Part shown: positions 44,748 through 62,881 of the stretch, in pieces
How the letters are laid out: each line of letters opens with the position of its first letter
How positions within the stretch are numbered: position 1 is the stretch's first letter
Source of the DNA: Labyrinthula sp. Ha
Taxonomy: Eukaryota; Sar; Bigyra; Labyrinthulida; Labyrinthulaceae
NCBI GenBank assembly: GCA_015227615.1
Contig: JAALGZ010000004.1
Coordinates: 1,984,001 to 2,048,000 of the forward strand
Length of the DNA stretch: 64,000 nt
Direction of reading: 5' to 3'
Made by a program: the position numbers and the translations under genes
Notes under the pieces: model-generated
Databases searched by the model: none
What the model was told of the DNA's origin: nothing
Seen by the model: the letters and a program-made list of their open reading frames with translations, nothing else

Positions 44748-47700
44748 ATGAAATCTTTTTATTTCTTGATTATGTTGATATCAAGCAGTTGTACGTCATT
44801 GGCAAGTATATTTAGAGTTAAAAAAGCCGATGAAAGCTGCTTGACATTTGAGTTTATCGGTTACCCCATGGAGCAAGTACAAGGAGGCGTTGTGGAATTA
44901 AAATTAGAATTATATGAGGAGTTTGGTCAATCAGCAGGTGTTTGGGTTTTTGAGATAGATCGAAGTCAAAAGGTTAATAATTGGACCGAAAATGAGTGCA
45001 TTTTAGATAATCCAGAAGGAGTAATTGTCGGGTTAAGTTGCCTGCTGCAAGTTTGCAACTTGACTTCAAATGTAAAATATATATCTTCGATTTTTCTAGA
45101 TGGTACTCTTTTGGGCAGAAGTCTGTCTATGGAAACTAGAGAGAATGGCTATATAAAAGCAGGTGCTGCCCAATATTTGAGTTCAAGGAAAGATAGCTTA
45201 TTCTTCAAATTTGGTTTTTCTAAAGTGGGAAATCCTGATTTCTCTAAGCTTCTTTTCTATAAAAAGGAAGAGCATTCAAGTTTGTTTTCTCTCATAAATG
45301 AGTTAGATGTCACGTTTAAATTGCACAGTCATTATATTTTTGTTTCTGTATCAGGTTTAGCGAGCTACACCAGGTATAGTATAAAGATAGTATATGATCA
45401 GCATGTTATTGTAGTAACAGACCCTTTTCAAACCTCTGGTGAAATGGAGGACAGACTTTATCTGGAAGCACCACGTTTGGAAGCCAGTGGGGCTACAATC
45501 AACAAAAACTGGATAAGCTTGACTATAGATTTTTCAATGTATGCTCAAGTTACTAACTTAAATCTCTTGCCAACATCCATCGAGCTAGAGCATAGACTAA
45601 ACAAGGAAACCTTATTGCACAGTGCTGGCCGACGCAACTTTTGGTATAAAACAAAAAGAAAAGGACTTGACATAGTAATAGATTGCGTTAAATCTGAACC
45701 CCAAGGGAGTAGCTTCGAGCTAACCTTGAATCTACATTTTGATAGGTTCGCGGATGTGACCGCTTCTGGAATCTCTATTATCCTACGTTCTTCTACCTCT
45801 GGACAAATAGAAGGTAAAGGCACATCAAACAAACTTAACTTATCTTTACTCTCTGTACTTAAGGAGTTCGAGTCGGCCATGTTTCATGAACTTGATATGA
45901 TGACCGGTTTCATGAATAAGGTTGCGGATGTTAGTTTAGCAAACTCTGCAGATGCTCTTTTTCTTTCTGATTTGAATATTGCTCAACCGATTCGGTTTAT
46001 AATTCAGCTTAAGAGTCACATACTTTTTCCTGAATGGAGTGCTAAAGTTGGATCACCGGACACAAGTTACCTCTTTGTTGACTCAACAGACTCAACAAAA
46101 GTTAATGTAAACATCAGGAAACTTCAGGAAGGAACACAATATGAATTTCGGCAGTTGTGCAACCCACACTCGCCCATGACTATAGAGCTGTATCTGAACG
46201 AAACGAATTTGGAGCCACTCAGGAACTATGTCTTTCGCACCCGTGTTAGGAACACCTATGCTCGGAAGGTATCAACATGGTACCACCTCGCTGAACCTGT
46301 TTTTTCTGGCTATTTAGAGGAGCTACATCTCTTTAAACCTCGTATCTTAGTAAACTTAACACGCCCCATTGAGAAAGTTGAACATCAAGAAACCCTGAAG
46401 CCATTTTCTTGGCACAGAATGGACTATCCAAACTTAACCCATTCTTTGTTAAACTGGCAGAGTTATACAAGCACCAAAATGATTTCAACTGAAGAGCAAA
46501 TCCCAGGTAAGAGACGAGGTTTTTCTCTTACTAGAGTTGGTAATTACTTAGTCTTATTTGGAGGCCTTACTAACACCCCATCAAATGATTTGTGGACATA
46601 TGATCTGCAAACTTTGTTATGGAGGCGCTGGGAATATGAGGGTCAAGGCATAGTACCTTCAAGAAGTTATCACTCTGGGGTAGCCTTTGGTGAATTTCTA
46701 ATTATCTCAGGGGGACTTACTAGCGAATATCCTTGTAAAGTTCCTGACCTTGCCCTCGAAATATTGGATACTTGCGAAGCAAACACGCTCAACGATATAT
46801 GGATGTTTCACATTCCAGTCAAGAAATGGATAAATGTATCTACTAACTTAGTAAAAGAATTGACCATGGACAAAAAAATTGCTGAGGTTTCATTTGAAAG
46901 TGAAAATGATTACTGCCTCCATGATGCTCTTGTGAGTGTGACTTTTGAACACCAGTGTCCAAATCACATAATTATTAGGCTTCGCAGAAATGATCTCTTT
47001 GAACCTGCCTATGTGTTGATCAATACACGAGATAGTTTTGACCCATATTTATGTGATTATACTCATTTCAATAAAACAAAGCCCTTTCAAATAACCTTTG
47101 GAAATAGGAATCAAAAAATATTTCTTTATGAGAAAGAAGCAAACTTACAGTCGCTGCATCTCTTATATGATTTCTATGATAAGTCTATTACAGGGAAGTG
47201 GATTATTGAGTTTACTGATTTAAGTTCGACAAGTTCTCTGAATATTTTAGAAGTGAATGTTCAGCTACTTGTATCGCCCTGTCTTGCAAAGATTAAGGCC
47301 TCTAGATTACCAGATCTTCTCGAGCCAAAGTATTTGCACTCAAGTCATATTTTTGAAATTAACACAGAGTTTGTTCTAGTTCTTCACCCCGGGAAGAATA
47401 AATATCATGTTGCAGATCAGACGGTTTCTTTCCTTAATATGAAGAGCTTATTATGGAATAAAACTAGCCTCTCATCTTTTAAGGTTGGTAAAGTTATGTT
47501 TTCTAGGTTGGGGATAGTCAATTTGAACCATGACTTCTCTTTTCGTAGCTACATCAAAAGTACAGATCATCTTACAGTCCAGCTAAAAATATTTAATCCT
47601 GTTGTTAGTAGGCATATTGTTGAAAAGGAAATAGTTCTTCCACAAACAATGGTTCCTTCCTTCGAAACGTTCTCCAAAGAATTTGCTTCCGGCCTCGAGA

Positions 47701-47951
47701 TGGTGACTTCTAAAGAGCTTCGATTCTATTCGAATGTAAAAGGAATTCTTTGGAGTATGATTGTAGAGGCTGTCGATACAATGGAAGACGATGAAACAAC
47801 TGAGCTTACTAATAATGTCTGTGGGGAAAAATTGAAAAACATGAGTCATAATTTGTTCTCAACTCCCATAAACTATTCAGGTTTGATGCAGATTTCATTT
47901 TGTTATGAACGATACCTTTCGCCGAAGCCTTTTTATCACTTTATATTTTGA
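44748..47951 (+). CDS. Secreted kelch-repeat protein with an embedded P (Homo B) domain
   Basis: 1067 residues. The start is the ATG at 44748 because it opens a good signal peptide (MKSFYFLIMLISSSCTSLAS); the frame is open further upstream but lacks an ATG. Residues 20-580 are beta-rich, with many N-x-S/T sites and no family I can name. Kelch motifs lie at about 586-625 (NYLVLFGGLTNTPSNDLWTY, LLWRRW) and 640-697 (FLIISGG, NDIWMFHIPVKKW). A P/Homo B domain follows at about 711-844 (DALVSVTFEH, GKWIIEFTDLSS), normally the C-terminal partner of a subtilisin-like proprotein convertase, but no protease domain is present. A kelch-like unit then returns (SFLNMKSLLWNKTS). No clear transmembrane anchor is seen, so the protein is probably secreted. 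A downstream exon cannot be excluded. Function unknown. Confidence 0.8.
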   Translation: MKSFYFLIMLISSSCTSLASIFRVKKADESCLTFEFIGYPMEQVQGGVVELKLELYEEFGQSAGVWVFEIDRSQKVNNWTENECILDNPEGVIVGLSCLLQVCNLTSNVKYISSIFLDGTLLGRSLSMETRENGYIKAGAAQYLSSRKDSLFFKFGFSKVGNPDFSKLLFYKKEEHSSLFSLINELDVTFKLHSHYIFVSVSGLASYTRYSIKIVYDQHVIVVTDPFQTSGEMEDRLYLEAPRLEASGATINKNWISLTIDFSMYAQVTNLNLLPTSIELEHRLNKETLLHSAGRRNFWYKTKRKGLDIVIDCVKSEPQGSSFELTLNLHFDRFADVTASGISIILRSSTSGQIEGKGTSNKLNLSLLSVLKEFESAMFHELDMMTGFMNKVADVSLANSADALFLSDLNIAQPIRFIIQLKSHILFPEWSAKVGSPDTSYLFVDSTDSTKVNVNIRKLQEGTQYEFRQLCNPHSPMTIELYLNETNLEPLRNYVFRTRVRNTYARKVSTWYHLAEPVFSGYLEELHLFKPRILVNLTRPIEKVEHQETLKPFSWHRMDYPNLTHSLLNWQSYTSTKMISTEEQIPGKRRGFSLTRVGNYLVLFGGLTNTPSNDLWTYDLQTLLWRRWEYEGQGIVPSRSYHSGVAFGEFLIISGGLTSEYPCKVPDLALEILDTCEANTLNDIWMFHIPVKKWINVSTNLVKELTMDKKIAEVSFESENDYCLHDALVSVTFEHQCPNHIIIRLRRNDLFEPAYVLINTRDSFDPYLCDYTHFNKTKPFQITFGNRNQKIFLYEKEANLQSLHLLYDFYDKSITGKWIIEFTDLSSTSSLNILEVNVQLLVSPCLAKIKASRLPDLLEPKYLHSSHIFEINTEFVLVLHPGKNKYHVADQTVSFLNMKSLLWNKTSLSSFKVGKVMFSRLGIVNLNHDFSFRSYIKSTDHLTVQLKIFNPVVSRHIVEKEIVLPQTMVPSFETFSKEFASGLEMVTSKELRFYSNVKGILWSMIVEAVDTMEDDETTELTNNVCGEKLKNMSHNLFSTPINYSGLMQISFCYERYLSPKPFYHFIF

Positions 47952-54932
<6,981 letters not shown>

Positions 54933-55754
54933 ATGGCAAAGAAATACATTGTCTTTGACTTTGGTAGCGTGATTCGAGTCAAAGGGCCTCAACGCGCACC
55001 TGCAGTAAAGGAGCTATGTGATATGTTCAATGCTAAGCTAGATGAACTTAACTTTCCAGAGAACTACAACTTAGAAGATTTTTCTCACCTTCCAGAAGGA
55101 AAATTTAGAGTTGAACCTGATATAATGAAACAATTTCTACGAGGAAGAATGTGGAAAGATGTATCTCTTGGAAAATGCCAGAGGGGTGAAGCTTTTGAAG
55201 ACGCTTTCTCGGCTTATGGTATCACTGATGAAAAGTTCAAAGGGAAAATAGTTGAGCTGTACGATTTTACTGGAAAGCATGTTATGCAAGAGTTCAAAGA
55301 TCTGTTAAAGGCTTTGAATAAAAGGTCAGATGTTGAGCTTGCGATACTTAGTAATCACGGAGACACTTTACCTAGCTGGTTAAGGGACAAGTACGGTATA
55401 GTACCCGCTTTGATAAAAGAAGAAAACGTTTTTGTTTCTTTTCAGTATGGGTGCAAAAAACCTGATCCGCAGTTTTACCAGGTTCTTCTTGATAAGTTGG
55501 GTATTGAAAGGGGTGAAAGTGGGAAGGTTCCTGAGAGCTCTATGCTTTTTATTGATAACAAAAAGAAGAACTGTGAAGCAGCAGAAGATTTTGGTCTCAA
55601 TTCTTTTCATTATGTTCATGATGCTGAAAATGAAGTTGCCTCGGTGGAACAGATGTCTAAAGTTTGCTTTGAATTTCTCGGTGCTGAACCTGAAAAGCAA
55701 AAGAAAAGGACTCGAAATGTTTTTCAAACATTGAGGTCAAAATTTTGGAGTTAG
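54933..55754 (+). CDS. HAD-superfamily hydrolase
   Basis: 273 residues, starting at MAKKYIVFDFGSV. Motif I is FDFGSV, with the nucleophile Asp9; Gly11 replaces the usual second Asp, as in dehalogenase/epoxide-hydrolase-type HAD proteins. An alpha-helical cap lies at about 15-110. Motif II is LAILSNHGD (Ser), motif III is CKKPDPQFYQVLLDKLG (Lys), and motif IV is MLFIDNKKKNCEAAEDFGL, where DN replaces the usual DD. The overall pattern is that of HAD subfamily IA. Typical reactions are phosphate-ester hydrolysis or, with this motif I, dehalogenase-like chemistry; the substrate is unknown. The C-terminal tail is basic (EPEKQKKRTRNVF). The BLUF gene is convergent, 98 bases away. Confidence 0.88.
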   Translation: MAKKYIVFDFGSVIRVKGPQRAPAVKELCDMFNAKLDELNFPENYNLEDFSHLPEGKFRVEPDIMKQFLRGRMWKDVSLGKCQRGEAFEDAFSAYGITDEKFKGKIVELYDFTGKHVMQEFKDLLKALNKRSDVELAILSNHGDTLPSWLRDKYGIVPALIKEENVFVSFQYGCKKPDPQFYQVLLDKLGIERGESGKVPESSMLFIDNKKKNCEAAEDFGLNSFHYVHDAENEVASVEQMSKVCFEFLGAEPEKQKKRTRNVFQTLRSKFWS

Positions 55755-55852
55755 GTAGTCGTCGTGTATATGCAGTTAAGTTTTAAATCGACAGCGTTTT
55801 CAAACTTCAGTCCTGCAATAAAGTGAATTATAAATATTTATTATAGCGTTAA

Positions 55853-56728
55853 TTAGCCACGCAACATAGTAGACCCCAAGTTTAACTGAGACAAGATGTT
55901 CTTTGGCACTGAGCTCAATAATACATCCTTTGCTTCTTTCGACGCCCAAACCATTCCCCATGTTCGATAGCGTCTAACACTGGGTTTTTCCAATAGAAGA
56001 GTAACTACATTCTCATGTCTTGTGTCTCTTTTTATCTCCTCATAAAGCTGCATAACCTTATTATTTGGACCTTCTAGACATTGAAAGACATCCTTCGTCT
56101 GAGAATTCAAATACAGAACTCCCCCAACTAACATCCTCTCATTCTTTTTCTGTGCCTTCTCAACTATTTCTTGCATATCAAAAATTAAGTCACGGTTGGT
56201 TCCAGCTCTAAACTTGGAATGATATGTTAATCGAAGGTAGCTTAGATCAAAATCGCCAGCTATTGGGAGGACATCCATCGTAGGCAGGTCAAGAATTTGT
56301 GCTCCAGTAAGCTTGGACTCAGCAACATTTTCTTCGCCAAGCTCTTTCATCTTCTCTTTAAGCATGTTGATATCATCAATTGCCCCTCTTGTCAAACCAA
56401 CTTTCTTGTACCATTTTTCAGATTCCCTTATCTGCTGAAACACAACACGTGTCACCCTTGAATGCCTTTGATCCTGCGATATCTTAATAAATAGCTCTTC
56501 AACTTTCTCTTTCGGACCTTCTAACAGTTGTACGATCAAGAAGCTGTGGAGATCAAAGTAGATCATAGAACATATCCCTCTGGCTTTGTTATTGGCTTCA
56601 GACGCCTTGAAAATATAGCGCATAGCAGTCTCGGCATCTTCAGTGCTCTCAGTTGCCAGCCTTGAAGAATAAACTATTCGTTGGTAAAGGTCATTAGAAG
56701 GCGTAATTTCCATTTTCATATCTTCCAT
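55853..56728 (-). CDS. Tandem BLUF-domain blue-light photoreceptor
   Basis: 291 residues consisting of two BLUF (blue light using FAD) domains and little else. Domain 1 (about 14-112) has Tyr20 (RIVYSSRL), Asn47 (ASEANNKARGI) and Gln67 (IVQLLEG). Domain 2 (about 163-262) has Tyr169 (LRLTYHS), Asn196 (KKNERMLVGG), Gln216 (DVFQCLEG), and Trp257/Met259 (RTWGM). Tyr, Asn and Gln are the residues of the flavin hydrogen-bond switch, so both domains should bind FAD and be photoactive. Both have QRH/TRH (SQDQRH, KRDTRH) at the family position. No cyclase, EAL or other output domain is fused, unlike euglenoid PAC proteins. Signalling is presumably through a partner protein. Convergent with the HAD gene. 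Confidence 0.88.
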   Translation of the reverse strand: MEDMKMEITPSNDLYQRIVYSSRLATESTEDAETAMRYIFKASEANNKARGICSMIYFDLHSFLIVQLLEGPKEKVEELFIKISQDQRHSRVTRVVFQQIRESEKWYKKVGLTRGAIDDINMLKEKMKELGEENVAESKLTGAQILDLPTMDVLPIAGDFDLSYLRLTYHSKFRAGTNRDLIFDMQEIVEKAQKKNERMLVGGVLYLNSQTKDVFQCLEGPNNKVMQLYEEIKRDTRHENVVTLLLEKPSVRRYRTWGMVWASKEAKDVLLSSVPKNILSQLNLGSTMLRG

Positions 56729-59700
56729 TTTCTTTCTATGTTCTTAACGGATATCTTTCTTCTGTGCGTAGCGTTGCAATTATGTTTCGTTGAGCAAATA
56801 TCTCTGGCTGATTTAGACATACTTCAACTCTTGCAGTAACGATTTCATAACGAACACATGGAAACTATTTTGTTGCTACTCTATGAACTATCCTCTGGTT
56901 AATTTTAAACATTTTTTTGTCTTGAATCCTATCAGTAATAACTATTTTTATTCTATTGACACAGAAAATCCTATACACAATTGACTTGCAGCTAAAAGGA
57001 TGCTTATACAAACTAATAAACACATCACTGATCCCAAAAGCTGCATCTGGACGAATATTTTTGTCTTCAAAAGGAAAAGTGTGCCAGAGTACCTAACAAT
57101 TCAACTGAAGTGGTACACAAAACGAATCAACTTGTCGAGGCAAGAGAAAACCTATAGATTATTTAGAACATGGTCCATGTCTTGAGGAGGTACAGGAGAA
57201 CCTATCAATATACTGCATGAAACCCAGAGTTGAAGGTACACTAGTTAATATTATAACTGAAAAATGTAAAATAGGCTAAAGTACAGGATTAACGGTTTTA
57301 AAGAGCTATTTTAGTCTACAGCACAAAGAACACTTCATTCTTGAATATGGTGCACAAGGTGGTGTAAGTAGACTGAAGTTTATTTTAAAAAGGAGCAAGA
57401 TGTTGAGATTATTACCATGCACATTATAGTCTCTTGCATGGTCTTGTGCCACAGTAATTCTTGGAATTAGGGAATACTGAATAAGAAAAGAATACCTTCC
57501 TCAGCTTACAGTAAGAAATAGTATCCACTCATTCAAGTGAGCTTCACCACTCTTAAGAACTTCATAATGGAGGCAAAATAATCAAGCACGAGAAAGATGA
57601 GCTTTCTGAACACGGTGGGGAAGGCATTGAAAAACAAAATATGTAAATATTTACCTCAAATAGCAGAAATAGAAGTAAATCATGTCTAACATTTTAAAAC
57701 CAGGAAATACTTCTAATATCTAGTCGATCATGAGTAGGTGAAAAAACAGAACCAACCAAAACATCTGCAATTGTTCCATATAGTCTTCACCTAAAGACCA
57801 AAGTTTCTGAGCTCGTTTTCTTATGGAAACCAGTGCAGGAAAGATTCCCCAAGAGCCCTGGCTCATGGTTTATTTCTCCAAATTTTCAAAACAAATAATG
57901 CCAATACACTTTTTTTCAATCAAGCAGCCAAGCTTGCAAATTCTATTCGGATCAAAACTAGACAGAAGGGTGCTTCCCATTATTTGCAGTCTTAGAACAT
58001 TTTGGTGCTCTTCCACACGTTGAATGTTATAGAAGATCTGACAGCCTTACAATTCCACCTAAAACCTTCTCCTAAATGTAAACATGAAAAGACATCAAAG
58101 AGGTGGAATGCAGTATTATCATATATCTCATCTTTTCGTGTGTCCTCTGAAATTAATATGATCTAGTGTTCTATTAAGCTCATGATAGCTCAAAACTATT
58201 TATTCTGTTCTGGTCATATTGGCAAATCACTTTACACTACTCCCTATATCCATTAAAATCCTCTCGGCGATGTAATATTTTCGTGTCATAAGAATATTTA
58301 TAAATTATTATGAAAACTAGTAAATAGAATTAAGTTGTCAATAAATTCTTAAAAAACGGATCATAGCTTTATGAGGATGAATGTCTACCTCAGGAAAGAA
58401 AGGAGTATAAATGCACCTAGTAAAATACTAAGTTCTAATAATCCTACACCTGTAGCTCAAATTTGACTTCGCCTAGCTCTTATTGTCCTCGTAGTTTTTC
58501 CATCTCATGAATGGAATTTCTAGCCGACAAAACTCAACAATATGTCTTCTTACTTGAACCTAAATTAAAAATCAGGAATTCTTAGTGTTCAAATCACATA
58601 TATACCGAAGCTACCTGTTTCTTAACATCGAGTTTTTAGACGAATTTTCTAATCGTGAGGCAACTGATTCCAACTTCACAATGTCAGCCCACGGTCTGAG
58701 AAAAATCTGGAAACCATAGTAGTTTGATGGTTCTGTTCATGATGCACTTTGGAGCTTAAACAAAAAATACATAATCTAAGAAACTAAGATAACAAAGGTA
58801 CCATCAGTGGTTAATCGGGATTGAACTTCAATATAACTTTCTTGCAATAGATGAAAGTACCAGGCATGTCGAGTAGCCATAGCAGAAAACATTTCGTTCT
58901 TTTCAAATTATCAATATAACCTCAAAATATTTTTCCAGACTTTATAAGCCCAGCTTAGCTGTTTTATCATACATACTTGAATACAGTTGAGAAAGTTACA
59001 CGAAGCTATGATGTAAAAGAATTTAAAGAGGTTATACTACTCGTATAATTAAGATTCTTATGGTAGATGTTAAGAGAACCAGATACGTTTCTTGCAACGG
59101 TTTCTTTTAACTCGCATAGACCTTAAGTAGCGAAGTAGCTATGCTGATTTAGTGATAAATTGTGTTTACAGGCTTAATAATATCTTATACATGACCATCC
59201 TTGCCACACAGACATAATATTTTGCGACTAAGGTCATCAAGGTGTTACCATATGTACTGAGCTACTGATCAGCGTATTGATGGTGTTGTGTTCTTTACTA
59301 TGAGAAGAGTAAAAAGTGGTAGTACTGGTATCCCTAAATTGTATCTTGTTCTGGTTTACCATAATTGCACTATTTAGTAACTTTTGCCTTTTTGTTCATA
59401 TTTTGATTCCGATTCTATAGTGGCATTAGTAGTAACAAGTTATTTAAAGAATTTTATCTCTTCATGTCGAGTCTTGAAATCAAATGTCAACTTGCTGTAA
59501 CAAGGAATCTCTTAAGACCTAGATATATGTGAACCATGTGGTTGACATGTTTTTCCTAAGTAACATGCTCTAATAGTATTAACTGATTACTTAAATTTTA
59601 ATTTAAGAGGAATCAGAAATTTCTTGCAAACTTTCTAATTTAATGAGGTGTCTGTTCAATTATATGCTTTGTTGAAGTATTTTCTATTATGGTCTCAAAC

Positions 59701-62700
59701 AGTTTTTCTTGAAGGTATCTAGTTAACTGCACTATATAATAAAATCTTTTAAGATAAACTGCAACATATGAACATTCTATCACTTTAAGTATTGCTTATG
59801 TATGTAGCTTCATTGAGCCTATGAACCGTTTAAGAGGTGAACTTATAGAAAAGTAGGAAGCAAATCTTGATAACTAATTTATCAAGAGAGTATTATGTCC
59901 AACTATGTAAAGTGTCGAAAAATACCAAGACCATATATATGTTGTGCAATGAGGCTTATAAGAGAGCTTTCAAACCATATATACCATAGAAATTATAGCA
60001 GAATTGTTCAAGGCTATATCCCTCTCCCAATGATAATTGCATATTTTTAGATGATGTCTATGGCCAAGTTTTGTAGGCTTCACTCCATATATAATTACAA
60101 CACAACTAAAAACATGTAACCACATTCAAAAAAATATAGGTTACTGTTCTTAATAAGTAGAACTGGTATCGTAGAGACCTTCTACTTATTGCAATGATTA
60201 TATTTTCGTCTCGTTTTGAAAAAATCTAGTTTCTTAATTTTGCACAAATACTTCTTCTTTCTAACTTACCTAGTAGGTTTTTATATTATTTATTTAGAAC
60301 AATGTTTGGACTAAGAACTTGAAAAAAGCATGGGATATGGGTTATTACTCAAGTGGTTACTGACTCTAAGAATATTATATGAAGTTACTTAGCTCCAATA
60401 CCCTCTAACAATGTTACTCTATAGAAACACAAAACTGTGTATATCACCGATAGTAACATTTCTTAAATTACTAATGCGAGATGATAATACATATAGTATT
60501 CGACAGTGACAGCAAAATAAGAAGTCACTTTAGTAAAGCATTCATTTCAAGAAAATTCTAGTTGAAAAAAAAAGATTTTATTTATTTAGGCATGACTTTT
60601 TGTATAATTTAACGAATCACAGAAACAATTCTTGGTTGCAATATGTATACTTAAATATACATATTAAAAAAAAGCAGAATAGCTTCTGAGCATCTATGAG
60701 TGCTTTCTATTAGCAAGAACGGTTACTAATCATAGATAGTTTTTTAGTTGGCCAGTCTATGTATTTGTTTCAACATTTACGTTACCATGGAAGAAATTTC
60801 ATCTACGGCTGGAATGATTAAATTGGGCATTGTTCAACTTTTGTTGTTCATTTTTAATTAACCACGGTACTCTGATGTGAAAAGTTGCAACATAAATCAT
60901 ATATTAAGATATGGCCCTAGACAAGTGCATGACAACTACAATTTGATATGGAAAGTTGTAATCCGTATGACTTATTGTATGGGCAGCCCGAGTAGCATGG
61001 CTTCATTTCACCAAATTGTATAAGAACCCTTCAATAAATCCCAGGAACTTAAATTTATTTAATTAATTTTCTAAATTAGAGTTACTAGGGCAGTCACAAG
61101 TCTGTAAAAAATCGCCCAATTCCTTGTTTTTGTTTCTAACTTACTAAAGTTTGGCTGTCTCATGAGATATGGCTTGCAATGAGAGTAAAGTTTAATTTTT
61201 GCAAATTCTCAAATGGAGTGGGTTACTAATTGGAGTATTTTATAAATTATTTTAGCTGATGAGAGTTATCTATACATGTATTATTGCTATAATTAAGGTA
61301 GTGTGACTCATCATATAGTAGAGTTGAATTTAGTTTCTTAGGGGCTATAGTTAATCGTAGCCCGAATAGGTTCAAGAGTTTGGTAAGGATAATAAAACTC
61401 GCGGAATCCAACCATTTAGTTTTTTGGTTAGATATCTAAAATAATCAGTAAAGGGTTTTCTGCCACGAGTTACTGAGTAGTATATCATTATTTATGTACA
61501 GGAAATCAGGTGTTATTATGAATAAATGTAGAGAGTTAGTTACTAGATTATTGTCGAGATTCTGGATATAGCTACTTATTTTTTGCAGAAATTTTCACAA
61601 TATACTAATGAAGTAAATTGTTTTTAACTCGGACTGATACAGAGTATGTGCACGTTCTTATATTCTACAAGTTTGGGCTTTACGGCTGCTTCAATCACGA
61701 TAAGATTTGTTAGCAAATTAATAAAAGGAAGCTAAGAGAAAAGCCAAAAGACAGGTCATTGATGATGTAGGACATACTCTTACCCCGTTTTTCTACAAAC
61801 CTTGTTTATATAATTTGGTCCAGGGCTGAACCTACTACGACAGTATACCATTAACAGTTTAGGCCGGGCAATCGCCTTCATCCATGAATATCGCTCACCT
61901 GGGATTTTTCTTTAAAAGCAGAATAAGTTCACCTTAGAAAACTTTCCAGTGCAAGAGGTAAATAATGAGAAGTTACGATATCAGCGCTCTCTACTTCATT
62001 TTATTGTGGAAACGAATTAATATCCTTTTTGCTCTTATGGTACGAAGGAATCGGCACACCTATATTCGTCGCAGAGTGGAATATGAAAAATTTCCATTTG
62101 AAGTCACCTCATTTATGAAAAGTACTTGTACTAGATTATGTTGATCTCAACTTACAGTTGTTCAAATATGACAAGTCTAAGCTATTTTTTATGTTTGACA
62201 TTTAACCTTGAAAAGGAAAATGAGTTTCTAAATCGCCCTGTGTGTTAAACTACTAGGAAATATACAAAGAAGTCGGTCTTGTTGTAGAAAACTCTTCTTT
62301 TTAAGGGAACATAAACAATTAAGTACCATGTAAAGAAGGGAACACATATCTAACGCTATCATTTTGAAGCAATGAGTAACAAAATTTCACAACGCTTACG
62401 AAAAGACTGTTGCAGGAAGGGATGCATTCTGACTTATTAATAAGTTATTAATACTTTTTTACATGAATTTTTGCTATTAGTTTATTGTGATAATTCTACA
62501 ACTGATTTAGTTGACTATTTATTATTTTTATTTGAGTGCATTTCTAGCTTCAGGGAAAGAACAACCGGATTAAGTTTCATTAAGAGCAGTTTGTGTTATT
62601 TTTAGAAAAAAAATATTCTACTTGGCACCTGAGTTAAAAAACACCCTACTTTTGAAGAATCTTCGTGCAAAATCCCTGAAGATATTTGTTAAGTTCTTTC

Positions 62701-62881
62701 TTCTTATTAAGACTATAATCATTACCTTCCTCCAAGATTGAACAAAAATCATCACCTTGGAGCATTACCAAATGCTGCAATTCGGTCCAAGTATTGCCAA
62801 ATCTCGTGAGGCCACATAGCCCAAATTAAAAACTTGTTGAATTAAAAAAAAAAGGTATCTTCAACAAACAATTCAGAAATC
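56729..62881. other. Gene-poor AT-rich spacer (6.2 kb)
   Basis: No open frame longer than about 66 codons, no recognisable RNA gene and no mobile element. It presumably contains the promoters of the BLUF gene at the left end and the V-ATPase gene at the right end. Confidence 0.6.
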
